Below are positions 52,120 through 64,000 of a stretch of DNA of 64,000 bases, one piece after another. Each line of letters begins with the position of its first letter. Within the stretch, counting starts at the first letter, position 1. The notes under the pieces were generated by a model. The model saw nothing but the letters and a program-made list of their open reading frames with translations, made no database searches and had not been told where the DNA came from. The DNA comes from Anisakis pegreffii (lineage: Eukaryota > Nematoda > Chromadorea > Rhabditida > Anisakidae). The translations under genes and the position numbers were made by a program. The DNA lies in the NCBI GenBank assembly GCA_035041965.1, contig JAPYMA010002771.1, forward strand, positions 310,001-374,000, written 5' to 3'.

Positions 52120-55100
52120 CTATTCATACTCAGTCTCAGTCTGTCCGTCATCCCAAATCAATATTCCGTTATCGTCTGAATTCACGTCATCTTCAAGATG
52201 ATCCATATCCATATGATCCACTTCATCTGGTAAATCAACGCCATCTCCATCGAAATCATCGACAAAATCTTGGCCAATATCCTCATAATCTTCAGACCAC
52301 ATATCCATCTCGTCCAGACCATCACCAGTATTATCACCCAAATCAAAACCCAAATCCTCGTCTCCTTGTTCCAGTGTCCATGGCTCATCCTCAAACCACT
52401 CATCATCATCCACTAATTCGTCATCCCAAACATCTGCTGCCATTGCATCTTGATTCCCCAGCTCAGCTATTAGCCTTCGTGCTTGAGCTGGATCATCAAT
52501 ATCCTGAAGAAGCGCTTCCAAATCGGCGCCAAGTCCACCGTGCTCATTTTGTAAATGTGCATATACGGCTCCGCTTTCCTCATGCTGAAATTGATTCCAT
52601 GTTAATACTCACCATAATCAGCAGCACCGCAATCGAACGCGAAACCGAAAAAAACTATTTATAAAGATGTATCTGAATGTAACGTTTCTCCAACTGCTTT
52701 TTTCAACTTAACTGCTATGATAATAATATTGATTATCATCAACGTTCTACAGCTGCCATTGTTATTTTCGCCCTTTAATAAAAAATGTTTGCTTAAACTA
52801 GCCTGGAAATGCTGCTGATAAACGTGATAATGAGAAAAAAAGAATTGAATAGAAAAAAATGGATAAATCACCGAGAATGGGCATAGCCAACAGAAGTGAA
52901 TTTTACATTTCTCACACTGCATATGATTACAGCCGGCTTCTTTCTCAATCACGGTGCCGCACTTCGGACATCTGCGACGATGATCCGGATCTTTTCTGAA
53001 CAATGAAATCATCATCGTTAATCGGTAATAATCATTACTCATTATTAATATCAGACTCATAATGACAGTAGATTAATTATTTAGTCCACCACTCTCAGAT
53101 TTATAACATACTCAGGCTCTGGTGGATTATTAAACTCAAGCCGATGAAATAAGAAAAGGTCCAATAAATAATTTGAGCGCTGCTTACTCCATCCACTGAA
53201 CAATTGACTCATCTGCACTACTTCGTATTCTTCCATATTCTTCGCAACTCAATTTTCCATGACTTTCGTTCCCACAATGTGAGCACAACTCACGTCTACA
53301 TAACGTACACGCATGCAAATTCGGCTCAGGCGTCACCTTAAAAGAACGCTCGAAGTCAATTATTCTATCGCATTTTGCATCGAATTTTTTCGATCCAAAC
53401 GAATATGACGACAAAAGTTTTTTGATGGCGCTACGTTCGAAGAAAAATTAATTTTATTGTGAATCAATCGAGAAGAAATAACGGAAAATTCGCGGTGACC
53501 GGAACGAAATGAACCTGATGAATTCCACGACAATTCGGTGTTATACAAGGACGATATTTATCGATGTTACGATTCATATAGAATGTCAGCGAACTATCAA
53601 TCAAACCTCTAATATTCATCAAATTCCTTTTTCGTCCGTCCATCATCAATTGCTGAAAACATTGAATCAAAAAAAAAGATCGCCGTAAACTTCATATCGC
53701 CGTAAAAACTTCAGAGGAAGTGGAAATTCACCATGAAATCGTTGATAACATAAGGCTGACCACACTCCATACAACAAATTGGAAAATCGAGGTTCGTGAT
53801 CGCCGAATTGATCTACAAAACAAAACGTATTGGAAGTCAATATTTGAAAACAACAAAGTTAATAAGAATTTAAAAGTAACTCTAAGATGGAATAATAACA
53901 TCTCAATAACAGTAAACAAAGTGAATGACACATATCACCTGATTGTTGAGACATTCAATACATGCGTAATGTCCACACGCTTCAAAGCAATAAAATGATT
54001 CCGAATTCGGTGCACACGTACAGATTGCACACGTTAAGGGTTCAACATCACTCAATTCATCGGTAGGTGGAAGGCGTTTTGAGAAGTCACGTAACCATTC
54101 CTGAACAAATTCATTGAGATTAACTTAAGCACATAAATCGATCGCTCAATCAGTGCAACACAGTTGCTTGGAGAAAGACGATATAAGCGGCGAGAGGGAA
54201 AAGTCGACGGATGAGGCATTTTGCAACGGTTCAGTTGAGGATTTCTTCACTCACTTTTAGTTTTCTCGTCAAAAAGTTCTTCGATATGCAGCTTTTTCAG
54301 GGCATCGGATAACTGATTGAAGTTAAAATGGAACCGAGTAATTACCCACCAAAAGTTTGTCGTATTCAGCTTCAATACCATAAAAGTAAAGTTGTTGCAT
54401 TGGCATCCGTAAACGAAGTTGTACGTTTGAACCGATCTCTACAGCCAAACGTTGCAAATTTTCATCACCGAATTCCTTGAGAAGTGCCATCGTTATTCCA
54501 TAGCGATAGCACGGTGGATTTAGGCGGATTCTCACTTCCTTTATTCTCGACAACCTGCAAACGTGTAAAGACGCCTGCTAACCAAACCTAATGGCAGCAG
54601 CCAACACAAGCTTTCATTACATAAAAAACGCTCCCAAATCCAGAAAAACGAACACGATTCAGTTGCTTGAAATTTGAATGAACACGGGCTTATGTCAAAG
54701 GTCAAATGAAATGTCAAAACAGAGTCGAAGTTCAGAACCATAAAATTTTCCGACTTTTAATGCGAAAGATAAGATGAAGAAAAACGAAAAAACCTGTCTT
54801 CGAGAAAGTCGTCGATAATTTGTTTTGTTTCTTTAATTAATTCCCTCGATCCTTGCAAACGAATTAGCTTCTCTAACTGCACAAATGTCACAATGACTTC
54901 TTCAGATATGTTCTTCCGGATTTGGTTAAACATCCGTGCTCCACTAAAATTGCAATCAGAACAATACAAACAGCAACAGTAATGACAATAACTGATTAAA
55001 TGAAATAACGAACTCGCTCAACAGTTTATAATAAGGTTGTTCCACAAGCGATTGCTCGCCAGCTCTCCGTCTTTCGTTTGCATCTCTACAGTCGAGCGTT

Positions 55101-58100
55101 ATTCCTTCAACTAATGCTCTCAATTGCTGATGCGCTTCACACACCCTTCTGCAAAATGGCTTGTTCTATTTGTTATCACCATTACATCAGCAAAGTGGTC
55201 TGTTGCATGTTGGCAAAAAATCTGCTGCAACAGGAGAGGCTTACGTTCATGGTCGTGGCAATGCACGCTAACGATATAAGCCGCGGTATTATTGGTGTGA
55301 ACTGACTCATGCCAATAATAATATCTTAATTCAGTTACCACAATAAGGAAAACTAAAAAAAAAGAAGAGAAGCATTTGCACGCACTCATAATCACTGCCA
55401 ATTACTGCAACAGCGAATCGATTTTGTTGAGATGGGAATCTCTTCAAAGAGACCGGCAAACCTGAGCGTTGTATTCGTTGTTCTAAGTCAGCGAGATCAT
55501 CGTAGAGTGACGTGAGCAATCTTTTCGACATCTCAAAACCAATTTCATAGCACTCTCTCATTTTAACCTGAAAGGCATAACATCAAACCTCAAGCACATC
55601 ACCACATTCGCTTACAGTTGCGTCAACTAACCGTTTCTGTAACATAGAGTAAGCGTACTTGAGCCGAGTGAAAATCAAGTGCGAAATGAACGAAAACCAA
55701 CCGAGTCAACAACTACGTCACCCATCGAAAGCGGTACTCCCGTGCTCTCGACATTCCTCTCCACTGCACTCATAAATCTACGACCAATGTCCACATTAAG
55801 GAAACGTACTCGTGCAGTTATCTCCAGATCTGATGCTCTTTTTACCGGATCAATTTCAATGTCGAATGGTAATTCACGATTATTCACATCTGCGATCATT
55901 TCACCATTTATCTTTAGTGCCACTCTAAGTTAAGCTTAGACAATGAAGGAGAAATATTCAAAAAACTTACGATCAATCTCGCTTTGCATAGAAGTTGACG
56001 GTGCTGCTTCAATAGATTCTGGTATAATTTTTGATTCCATCCCTAATCTTTCCAAATATGAACTTATTCGTTCCTTATACTCTCGTAATTTTCTAGAATG
56101 TGTTCTTATCCATTAATGCTAATGATACAATACCTTATGATGCTCTGTTTTTGTTATAAAACTTCAACGTTTTCAACCGATGAAAAAACTACAACCCCCC
56201 ATAAAACACTGTAAAAACTTCAATCCTTATCAAACGAAATAATAGCAACAATAATAATTTCTTACTCTCCACTTTCAGGTGGATAACTTTTATCGTATAT
56301 CACAAAAACACAATCAGCTTTCAAATCAATATTTAATGCGCGACAATGTGGTTCAATTCTTTCATGTAATTCTTCGGATGTCATTTCTTCATCCATTTCA
56401 CGAAAAAAAATCTGAAAATGGAAGCGATTGCATTTCTGCATTACAAGCATACGAAATGGTAGAATGCATAAATCTGTTGTGTACCAATACATTTGACAAC
56501 CCGTGAGTTTCTATCATAGGGGTTGGCAAATGAAGAGAGAATTTCTTCCACAGAGGGACTTGCGGTTCATTTCTGTTCTTTGAAGGAGACTTTCAGCACG
56601 TTTGTTTGAGTGAAGTGAAGCACAGAAAAGAAGTAAGAAGTATTTCCTCACCTCTGGAGGTGCTTGATCCCATCGTAACGAATCCGTCTGCTCGTCAAAT
56701 AGTGACTGATGATGACCGTAGTGTGTTTCTACTTGTGAAGGGAAATGCTCACGTGCTAACCTTTCGCCCAATCGTTGCAACTGTTCGAATGATATGTTTG
56801 GTAACTTGAATAAACCACTCATTACTTAATCAAATTTGGATCAGTCGAATTCAACAATGGTAATTACAAACGACGCAAATTTAAGCTAACGAAAATACCA
56901 GCGCTTTTCCGCATCGATGACTTTTTCGTCTACGCCAACGCACATCGATGAAGAACCGTTGAAAGTCGTACACTTGTGATATATTCACCTTTTTGACACT
57001 CTCGGGTTCGACCTGAATATCGACCGAATGAATCATGATGAAACATACACCCAAAATGGTTCGAACACTCCATTGTACTGACACAAGATACTGCACCCTT
57101 ATGCGCTTATAGGCGAGCATATAAGCTGCTTAGCGGAATGGATATAAGAGATATCAGTCGCAATTCATCAGAACGTTAGTATTATAGCTCGGTGAATTTC
57201 ATAACATACACAAACAAATATACAAATAATTCCGTCAAAAAACAAACTTCTGAAATTTAACAAACAATTTAACAGGTCACATATATTAGAAAGACATATA
57301 CCGAAACACCCCAATCTGAATCGTCCACATGCGCCTCAACGACACGCCTCGCGATTTCTTTATTATCGAAACGGATCTTACAAGCGCAACCAGTACGCTC
57401 ATGCAAGAACTCACGGAAACATACCACAGATGTGATCTTACCATACTAAAAGTAATTCATTTGCACGAATTCAACATTCGACTCAATACCATTATGATTA
57501 TCACCATCACCATAAAATCGTTGATGGAAATAATAAGAGAGAATGAACCTTTTCGAAATGCGGATATAATTCATCGTGTAGAAATTTGGTATTGATTCGC
57601 CAATCGAAGTATTTGTGACCTCTGCCCGCGAATATTGTACAATATTCACCTCTCAAAAGGATTTCTTTCGCGATAGCGCCCGCTCCAATATGTATCTTCA
57701 AGAAGCGAACGATGTCAATCACTCGCCAGCACTCAAAAAGAACCTGATTTGTCAACGAAACTCACTTTGTAATCAGTATTGATTACCGGGAATTCGCATG
57801 TTTCCTCTTTAAGGCGATCAACTTCTGGTCGGATGTGTCTTTCAATGAACTTTTGCAGCTGTAAAGGAGATCAATCAAAAAATCCCATAAGCAAGTAAGA
57901 ATTGTAAATTTTGCAAAAAACTATAATTGTACTAATGTTAGACATTCTTCGCTCCGAAACCCCGGAATAATTCTCTGCACGTCAACGGAAAATGTTATGT
58001 CGTTGAAGACTGATGATGAGCGACCCGAGACGACGAAACAAGCCTTTACTTAGGATCAAACCAAGACAATCAAGACAATGCAATCTCGCCCTTATATAGA

Positions 58101-61100
58101 GCTTTTTGTATGTAAATTTCTAAGAACAGACGACAACTCATAGACAAATCAGTAGATCACGTATGCTAATTTGATCACTACACAACAGAAAAAAATTTTA
58201 AAATTGCAAACAGAAAACAAAATCTTACAGCATTCAGATTTTTCCTTTGAACGTAAATTTGCAGGCGATCATAACAATCCCCGAAGCGATTCCTAGTGAT
58301 ATGGCACTCTGGATCGACCTGAATGCAGTCAATATTTAAAACAACTTAATTAAGCACTTAACTATGCCCTAAAAGCGTCATAATTATGCATTAAAAACAC
58401 CAAGCTGTTCAAAGTGAGAAACGATGTGAACAATCCCGACTGAATATAATGCAATAATCATCTGACCTCTTCCTTGATCTGTTCTACCATATTCTGGAGG
58501 CAACATTTCGCCGTTGGACCCATCCTCACAGTATAGGTTGTAAATTTCAGCTGAAATATGAATAACTGAATATTTGACAGTTACCAATAGAACAGGTCCA
58601 TCTATCAATTGAATGAATACAACCGACCTCTTCGATACGCTTCAAAACGTGATCGCTAACAACACTCTTCACCCAATCCGCATCAGCTTGCATTACATCA
58701 TTTGCGAACAATCGACTTGTGCAATGCGCATACTCATATACGATATATTCTGGCGTTACACCTAACTGTCTCAATGATGAAGCTGGATGAATCTGAATTC
58801 GACAAAATTATTACTACTCAAATCATAAAACCGAACTAATCAAAAAAAAAAACAAACTGCAATATCGCAACGGTATGCGGTGCTGCCCACTTATAGGCAT
58901 GCGTAACAGACGCTTAGCCGCACGGAAATAGTAAGATAATAAACTTGAGAGCACTAGGAGAAGCGTAATCTGCAGTGCACGTAACTCACCCAAACTCTTT
59001 CCTCGGTCGCCATATTAATATAGCCGCCCTGTAGTGATCCACTATAAACAGCGACGTTTCGTTTAAAAACTTCACAAAACAGTCGACGAACGACTTGTGC
59101 AGCACCATCTATTCCGAATTCATATCGCTCACAGTTGAATGCATAATACTGTTCCTGGAAAAACACATAACAATTTAAAATATTTTCAACAAATTCATTA
59201 CCTCATATTCCAAATCGCATCGCTCTACTCTACCAGCAGTCATGAAAACGCTTCTTTGAAATGCCGTTCAATAACAGTACTAGCAATATCAACGAGCATT
59301 GAATAAATATATCAATGACACCATAACAAAATCAAAAATCACCGAATCTCTCGAAGTAAGACGAACAATTTGCTTCACTAGCTGCAAAACTTGCTCCATA
59401 GCCTTCTCGGATACATCGTTCGTTCTACACCAGCTCTGACAGCTTTTCCTTTTTGATTTAATATACTCAGAAAACACCTTAATTATTACATCAGTTTATG
59501 ATGAAAAACAACAAACAATAATATTATGGGTAAGAAATATTCACTATCGCTTTTGCAACCAATACTGCAACTCTTGCAAACGAGTGTCGCTCGATCGCAT
59601 AAATTCTGTCTCGCGATTGTGTTTTTTAAAATCATCCAGGTTATTTTTAAAGGGCAAATACGGATCTTCTTTGGCATCAGTTTTGATGGAGATTTGAGAT
59701 CAGATCAGGGGAAAATCAGTTCAGAAGAGCGTTACATGTCGGTGAGGGAATGAAAAGACGCAGAAAATCAGTGTGCAAATGGAACGAATCACTTTTTGAA
59801 TGAATTCTGGAACTGTCAGCTCCTTGAACCGACAACACTTATTCAACTCTTTTGTTATCAGTCTCCAGCAATTGCAAATAAAACAGTGGTTCTCAACTTT
59901 TTTACTCGCTCCCCCAAGAAAATTTTGAAATGTCCTCACACTCCTCACAACAACGATTTATTAAAGAATAGCAGTAAACGCGACCTAAAGAATTTTTTAC
60001 AATTGATTTTTAATAACATGAAAAATGATCATTTGAAAAATGAAAAATATTACAAAAAATAATACTTGCAAATACTTATAATAAATTTTCATCCACGTAA
60101 GAAATCTTGTCAACCATATATACGTTAAAATCCATCCTCGCTCCCTTTAAACACATGCATGCATTGAAATCCGTGAAAGAAATGTTACCTCGTACCACTA
60201 GAATACTATCTCGTGTCCTAAAGAAAACAGGCACTCCTAGTCGAGAAAGCCTAGTCCAAAAATATTCAAAGGCGTCCAAAGTTTGATCAACAAATGCATC
60301 TTCATATTCATTTTCAACAGTTTTGATTTAATCTATGCTCCTTACCCACGCTTATCAAATTTTGTACTTCGCTTTATACAATTTCAGGTAGTCGTCAGAT
60401 GGTAACTGAAAATTTCACTATAAACGCTTTCACTTGTTTAGTTCCACTGTCAGGTGATTTACGTGGCATCGATGAGGTATTTTCATGATAGTTACAAACG
60501 CTCATTTCACATTAAAAATCGAGTGACACTAATGATTAAAACAGAAGAATGCGAGAACGACTTATTGGCTGTAAATATTGATTGCAAGAGCAACAGTGAT
60601 CATCATGAAACTCTATATTAACTATAATAAAAAGTAATTATAATAAAAACTATAACTATAATAAAAAGCAATATGAGAGAAACCCTGAGATATGTCAACG
60701 GATCACCAAATTCATCATTCAAACGTAATCGCACAGAATCGGCTCGGTATTTGCCCTAAAAATTTCACGTTTCTTCAGGAAATCAGAATCTACAAAACTA
60801 TTTCTCTATGATAATAACCATAACGGCAGCAACAATGAAGTAATAATCAAATCATTCACTGTACTAAATTTTAAAGAATACTCTCATTTAAACTGAATGC
60901 TTCCCTAACTCCGAGAGATGTAAAATATAACAGAACATGAAAAAAGAATTCTAACCTCTTGACTGCGACGATAAGAGAAAATTGATCTGATATTAATGCA
61001 TGCACAAATCACAGCCATTTCCGGCACAATACTGTACTTTTTTGATTCCAATATCATGTAGGATAATGTAGGAGGTATTGGAAAAGCGGTCATTTGACGA

Positions 61101-64000
61101 CCGATCTGCGTCAACGACAATATTCCTCCGCTGGATTCGACCGCTTGCAGTGATCTAAAAAGGAATCAGAATGACGAATATCCAGTTACCAGCCGACGGG
61201 TCCTCTTACACTCCTCTCACAGTGGTCATCATGGAACGTAATATCCAAACACCCTCAATTTGACACTTACACTACTAAATATACAACTTACGTTAGAGTT
61301 GTATACGACTGTTGAAAACGTTCTTTCCCAATAGATTCTCCAATAAAGTCAAAAGTTTCCGGCTTTTCAACGCCAACTGATAGCAAATACAAGAGGACTG
61401 AATCTAAATTCTTCCTCATTATCTCCGGTATTGGTACCTTCTCCATTGTTTCGTAATCCTCCTCCGAATAAAGTCGATAGCAAATTCCTGAAAGGAAGAA
61501 TGATTAAGTACATTGGATGATGCATCAGCTAAATGAATCAACCACAATCGGTAACTCGCCTGGAGCAGTTCTGCCGGCACGTCCAGTCCGTTGTTGCGCT
61601 TCACTCTTTGAGATACGGCCCAATTGTATAATACTCGTTTCACGAATTGCATCGTAACGTTCCCTCTGCGATTAGTTCAACAGATTCAAATTAAATAGCT
61701 CATGAACAAGCAGAGGTTGATTAATATCTATATCAAACTACAATACAATCGATATCCGTTATCCTCAGTACGCACATCCTAACTTGTATGAACTGAGTCA
61801 AGTTTAAATAAAAATACAACCTTCGCAAGACCACAGTCGATAACATATCGAACATTGGGCATTGTAAGTGATGCTTCAGCCACATTGGTCGCAAAAAGAA
61901 CCTGCAATTTCATAATGACATAATAAGGCGTCTGAAACGCTTCGAACGTTGAAAAAAATTGCCATCCACGTTTCGCGCAACGAAAAAAAGGTATATTTAA
62001 TCGATCAGTTAGTTATCCTTTTGCAGGCACTCACATTTCTTTTCAAAAAGATGGCAGTTGATGCGGTATTGCTTTAGCAAACGAATCATAAAATATGCAC
62101 ACGGACCCTGAACAAACAATCGCCATGACACGGAGCGCATGCGCGTGATTGTTCACGTCGGTTCATTCTGCCATGCAGAGATAAAATTTCCACGTGTGCT
62201 GGATACTGAATACCCGTCAAGATTTTCTGCAAACGTATCTCTGCATCTTGCACCTCTGATGGACTGAAATTCGTGACTTTCTTCAAAACTCAGGTTCATT
62301 ACCATTATACTATAATTATAATGAAACAACATAATATTTGAACAACAACATAATATTTCATATAAAGAATAATATAGTTCGGTCACTAATTAAATAAAAA
62401 ATTCCCAGCGTAAATCGCTAAAGTCAATTAAAGCCAAGCCGTAAAGTACGGTGGTAACCTTGTAAGAAATACCAGAATATCCCCAAGCGCTTCCCAATCA
62501 TTATTTCCTGCCCTCAACACCATATCCTTACATAATTCGACCACCTCATCAAGACAACGCGTTACATGGTCCATATTCTTCTTCGGTCTGTTAAAGATAT
62601 AATTTTGAAAAAAAGATAGATTATTTGATGATGAAAGCCTGAATGCTATGGATCTACTCGGTTACATTAATCGTTTATTATTGATAACGAAAGATTACTG
62701 ATTCACTACTGATGGCTGTTCCAAACAACTACTCTGAACGATCGTTGGACAAGTGTTCAATCGATCAATCGGAATGTATTTTCGGGCTCTTTCTGAGTCC
62801 CTCTCCCTAGAAATAAATGGGCATATGGGAGAGTAGCCCAAAACCTCTGTACTTGCCAAATCAATAATTCAAGTTCGGATTTTATGAAGACAGATGATTC
62901 CAAACGCTATTATCGTTAGCTGCGCGGAAAGAAGAATGCCAAGGAAGGAAGAATGTGATATTAGTGATACTGGTAATAACAGAGAGGCATAAACTCGTAA
63001 TGAGTTTGATTTGCTGATTAAATAAATAAGTAAATAAATAGAAAGCCTGAATAAACTAATCACCACTAACAATGCGTATTTGATTTCTACTGGGTACTGG
63101 CGATTTGTAATCGAAAGAGTCGCCACACCGAACTCATCAAAATACTTCTTGAATACACCTTCATCCATGGACGCCGACGTGATCACCTTCAAGTGAGAAT
63201 AGCACTATCATTTCATTCAGCAAAAACTCCATATTGAAATCATACATTGAAAACAGCAATAACTTGACACGGATCAGTAAAGATGCAGGGCCACAAGGTA
63301 ACGATTACGTACAAGTTTAAGATCCTCTCGACTTCTCATTATCCGCTTGATCACACTCAAACACAAGTCACCATCGATCGATCTTTCATGTGCCTCATCG
63401 ATCATCACACATCCATATTCTTTCAGCATCTCATTCTCACGCAATTCTTTCAATAAATGCCACGGCGTTATGAAGACAATCCTCCAAAGGAGAGCACGTT
63501 TAGCACAAATTATCTTCATTTCAATTTTCATTCACTACATATGAACATCCACTCTTCTTTGAGCTGCTTATCAACTAGTCTAGAGGGCGATTTATTAATT
63601 AATACTGTAACTGCTACCAACATTACTGTTATTACTGATATGATGACTGAAATCATTGATATTATCTCCATTATAACACATTAAAGTAGACGATATTGTT
63701 TAAAAACAAACTTCGCCTGGGCACACGTTAAAAAACCTTCTATTTTGGCAGATGCGAAGTACTTAGTGTCTTGAAGTTCTCGCGAAACATAATGTGCTAC
63801 AGATCTGGCCGCAAGCTGAAATAGATGATCAGTTTAAAATCTCATCCGAATATTAGCAATGAAATATTTCAATCTTTCTACACGAATTACAACCCACTCT
63901 ATTACCAATTCATCTTGCTCAGCATTCTCAATCGAATCGTATGTACTGTAATATTTTGCATTTTTTGGATATGTAGATGAAAGTGCTGCAGATGAGCGAT
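52120..64000 (-). CDS. DEAH-box RNA helicase fused to an RBR E3 ubiquitin ligase (DEAH11/DEAH12-like), 5'-truncated by the window
   Basis: Thirty-five minus-strand exons from 63945 to 52120 keep phase throughout and encode about 1,685 residues; the start and Walker A lie beyond 64000. Exon ends, 5' to 3': 63945-63894, 63815-63712, 63481-63313, 63186-63071, 62587-62459, 62263-62107, 61901-61821, 61665-61560, 61487-61292, 61154-60956, 60755-60684, 59477-59343, 59154-58990, 58792-58628, 58550-58467, 58318-58229, 57858-57787, 57743-57549, 57445-57302, 57012-56899, 56804-56652, 56411-56266, 56092-55971, 55922-55702, 55567-55386, 55148-55014, 54943-54794, 54554-54350, 54312-54255, 54123-53939, 53812-53732, 53652-53515, 53336-53188, 52995-52872, 52584-52120. 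Domains: helicase ([28 protein letters not shown]), HA2/OB region ([17 protein letters not shown]), an RRM-like segment ([11 protein letters not shown]), RING1 (CAICTCAP...CGHYACIEC), IBR, RING2 with the catalytic Cys in [14 protein letters not shown], then HGG and an acidic tail. Confidence 0.93.
52872..54123 (-). other. RBR (RING1-IBR-RING2) domain block of the helicase-RBR protein
   Basis: RING1 spans exons 54123-53939 and 53812-53732 (C-x2-C, then C-x-H-x2-C-x2-C, then PICCMECGQ). The IBR spans 53652-53515 and 53336-53188 (CITPNC, then [19 protein letters not shown]). RING2 is in 52995-52872: [19 protein letters not shown] followed by [12 protein letters not shown]. In RBR ligases the cysteine in the GCNHM motif forms the ubiquitin thioester, and it is present, so ligase activity is expected. 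The first RING exon uses an unusual acceptor (CTTAAG) required by phase. Confidence 0.9.
59884..59905 (+). repeat. hAT-like terminal inverted-repeat word inside the helicase intron
   Basis: CAGTGGTTCTCAACTTTTTT is close to the CAGNGGTTCTCAA... ends of many hAT transposons. It starts a 170-bp stretch unlike the neighbouring sequence. I see no opposite end (TTGAGAACCACTG) in the window, so this would be a truncated copy. Confidence 0.4.
60100..60310 (-). other. Unexplained open stretch in helicase intron 59478-60683
   Basis: The minus strand reads [19 protein letters not shown] and on for about 50-60 codons with protein-like composition, to a good donor (ACGAG|GTAACA). The phase-1 ends do not fit the phase-0 flanking exons, so it is not simply a skipped exon of the helicase. 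It could be a remnant of an inserted element. Confidence 0.3.

Noticed and set aside
57744..57765. 22-nt intron after the codons INTDYK
   Set aside because: Too short for a nematode intron. The donor at 57786 gives a 43-nt intron in the same phase.
59202..59253. Small helicase exon reading [14 protein letters not shown]
   Set aside because: No acceptor gives it the phase-0 entry needed after 59343; splicing 59343 directly to 59154 keeps frame.

Overview
The window looks like nuclear DNA of a nematode. It is AT-rich, and the genes are cut into many small exons by introns that mostly end in TTTCAG. It carries an innexin gene, several acceptors sit just upstream of a start codon as in SL trans-splicing, and an RTE-type retroposon is present. 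I guess a large-intron lineage such as the ascaridomorphs, but that is inference. I assembled exon models by hand from reading-phase continuity, splice consensus and family motifs. Six protein-coding genes can be supported.

Plus strand, left half: (1) an EHD/RME-1 endocytic-recycling ATPase (7272-12852), with an upstream coding exon at 57-528 that splices in phase to make a longer N-terminus; (2) an innexin (common body 24185-26599) with three phase-matched alternative first exons at 16469, 18199 and 23632; (3) a complete LCB2/SPTLC2-type serine palmitoyltransferase (29958-35675).

Middle: the convergent interval between SPTLC2 and the next minus-strand gene holds a long inverted repeat. A decayed RTE-clade LINE (about 36816-39735, minus strand) has inserted into its right arm.

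Minus strand, right half: (4) GINS subunit SLD5/GINS4 (40056-41275); (5) the SWI/SNF scaffold SMARCC/SWSN-1 (42677-48732; 5' end unresolved; one apparent single-base frameshift in its Pro/Gln-rich tail); (6) the 3' 35 exons of a very large gene (52120 to beyond 64000) whose product joins a DEAH-box RNA helicase to a C-terminal RBR (RING1-IBR-RING2) ubiquitin ligase and an acidic tail, the layout I know from plant DEAH11/DEAH12. A 3.4-kb interval between genes 5 and 6 carries a near-perfect 76-bp-arm hairpin and one orphan coding-like stretch.

The genes serve unrelated processes (membrane recycling, gap junctions, sphingolipid synthesis, DNA replication, chromatin remodelling, RNA/ubiquitin), and spacing gives no sign of an operon. 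The least expected features are the triple first-exon innexin locus, the helicase-RBR fusion with degenerate helicase motifs, two hidden in-frame candidate exons in the EHD gene, and the LINE nested in a palindromic element. I see no tRNA, rRNA or CRISPR array.
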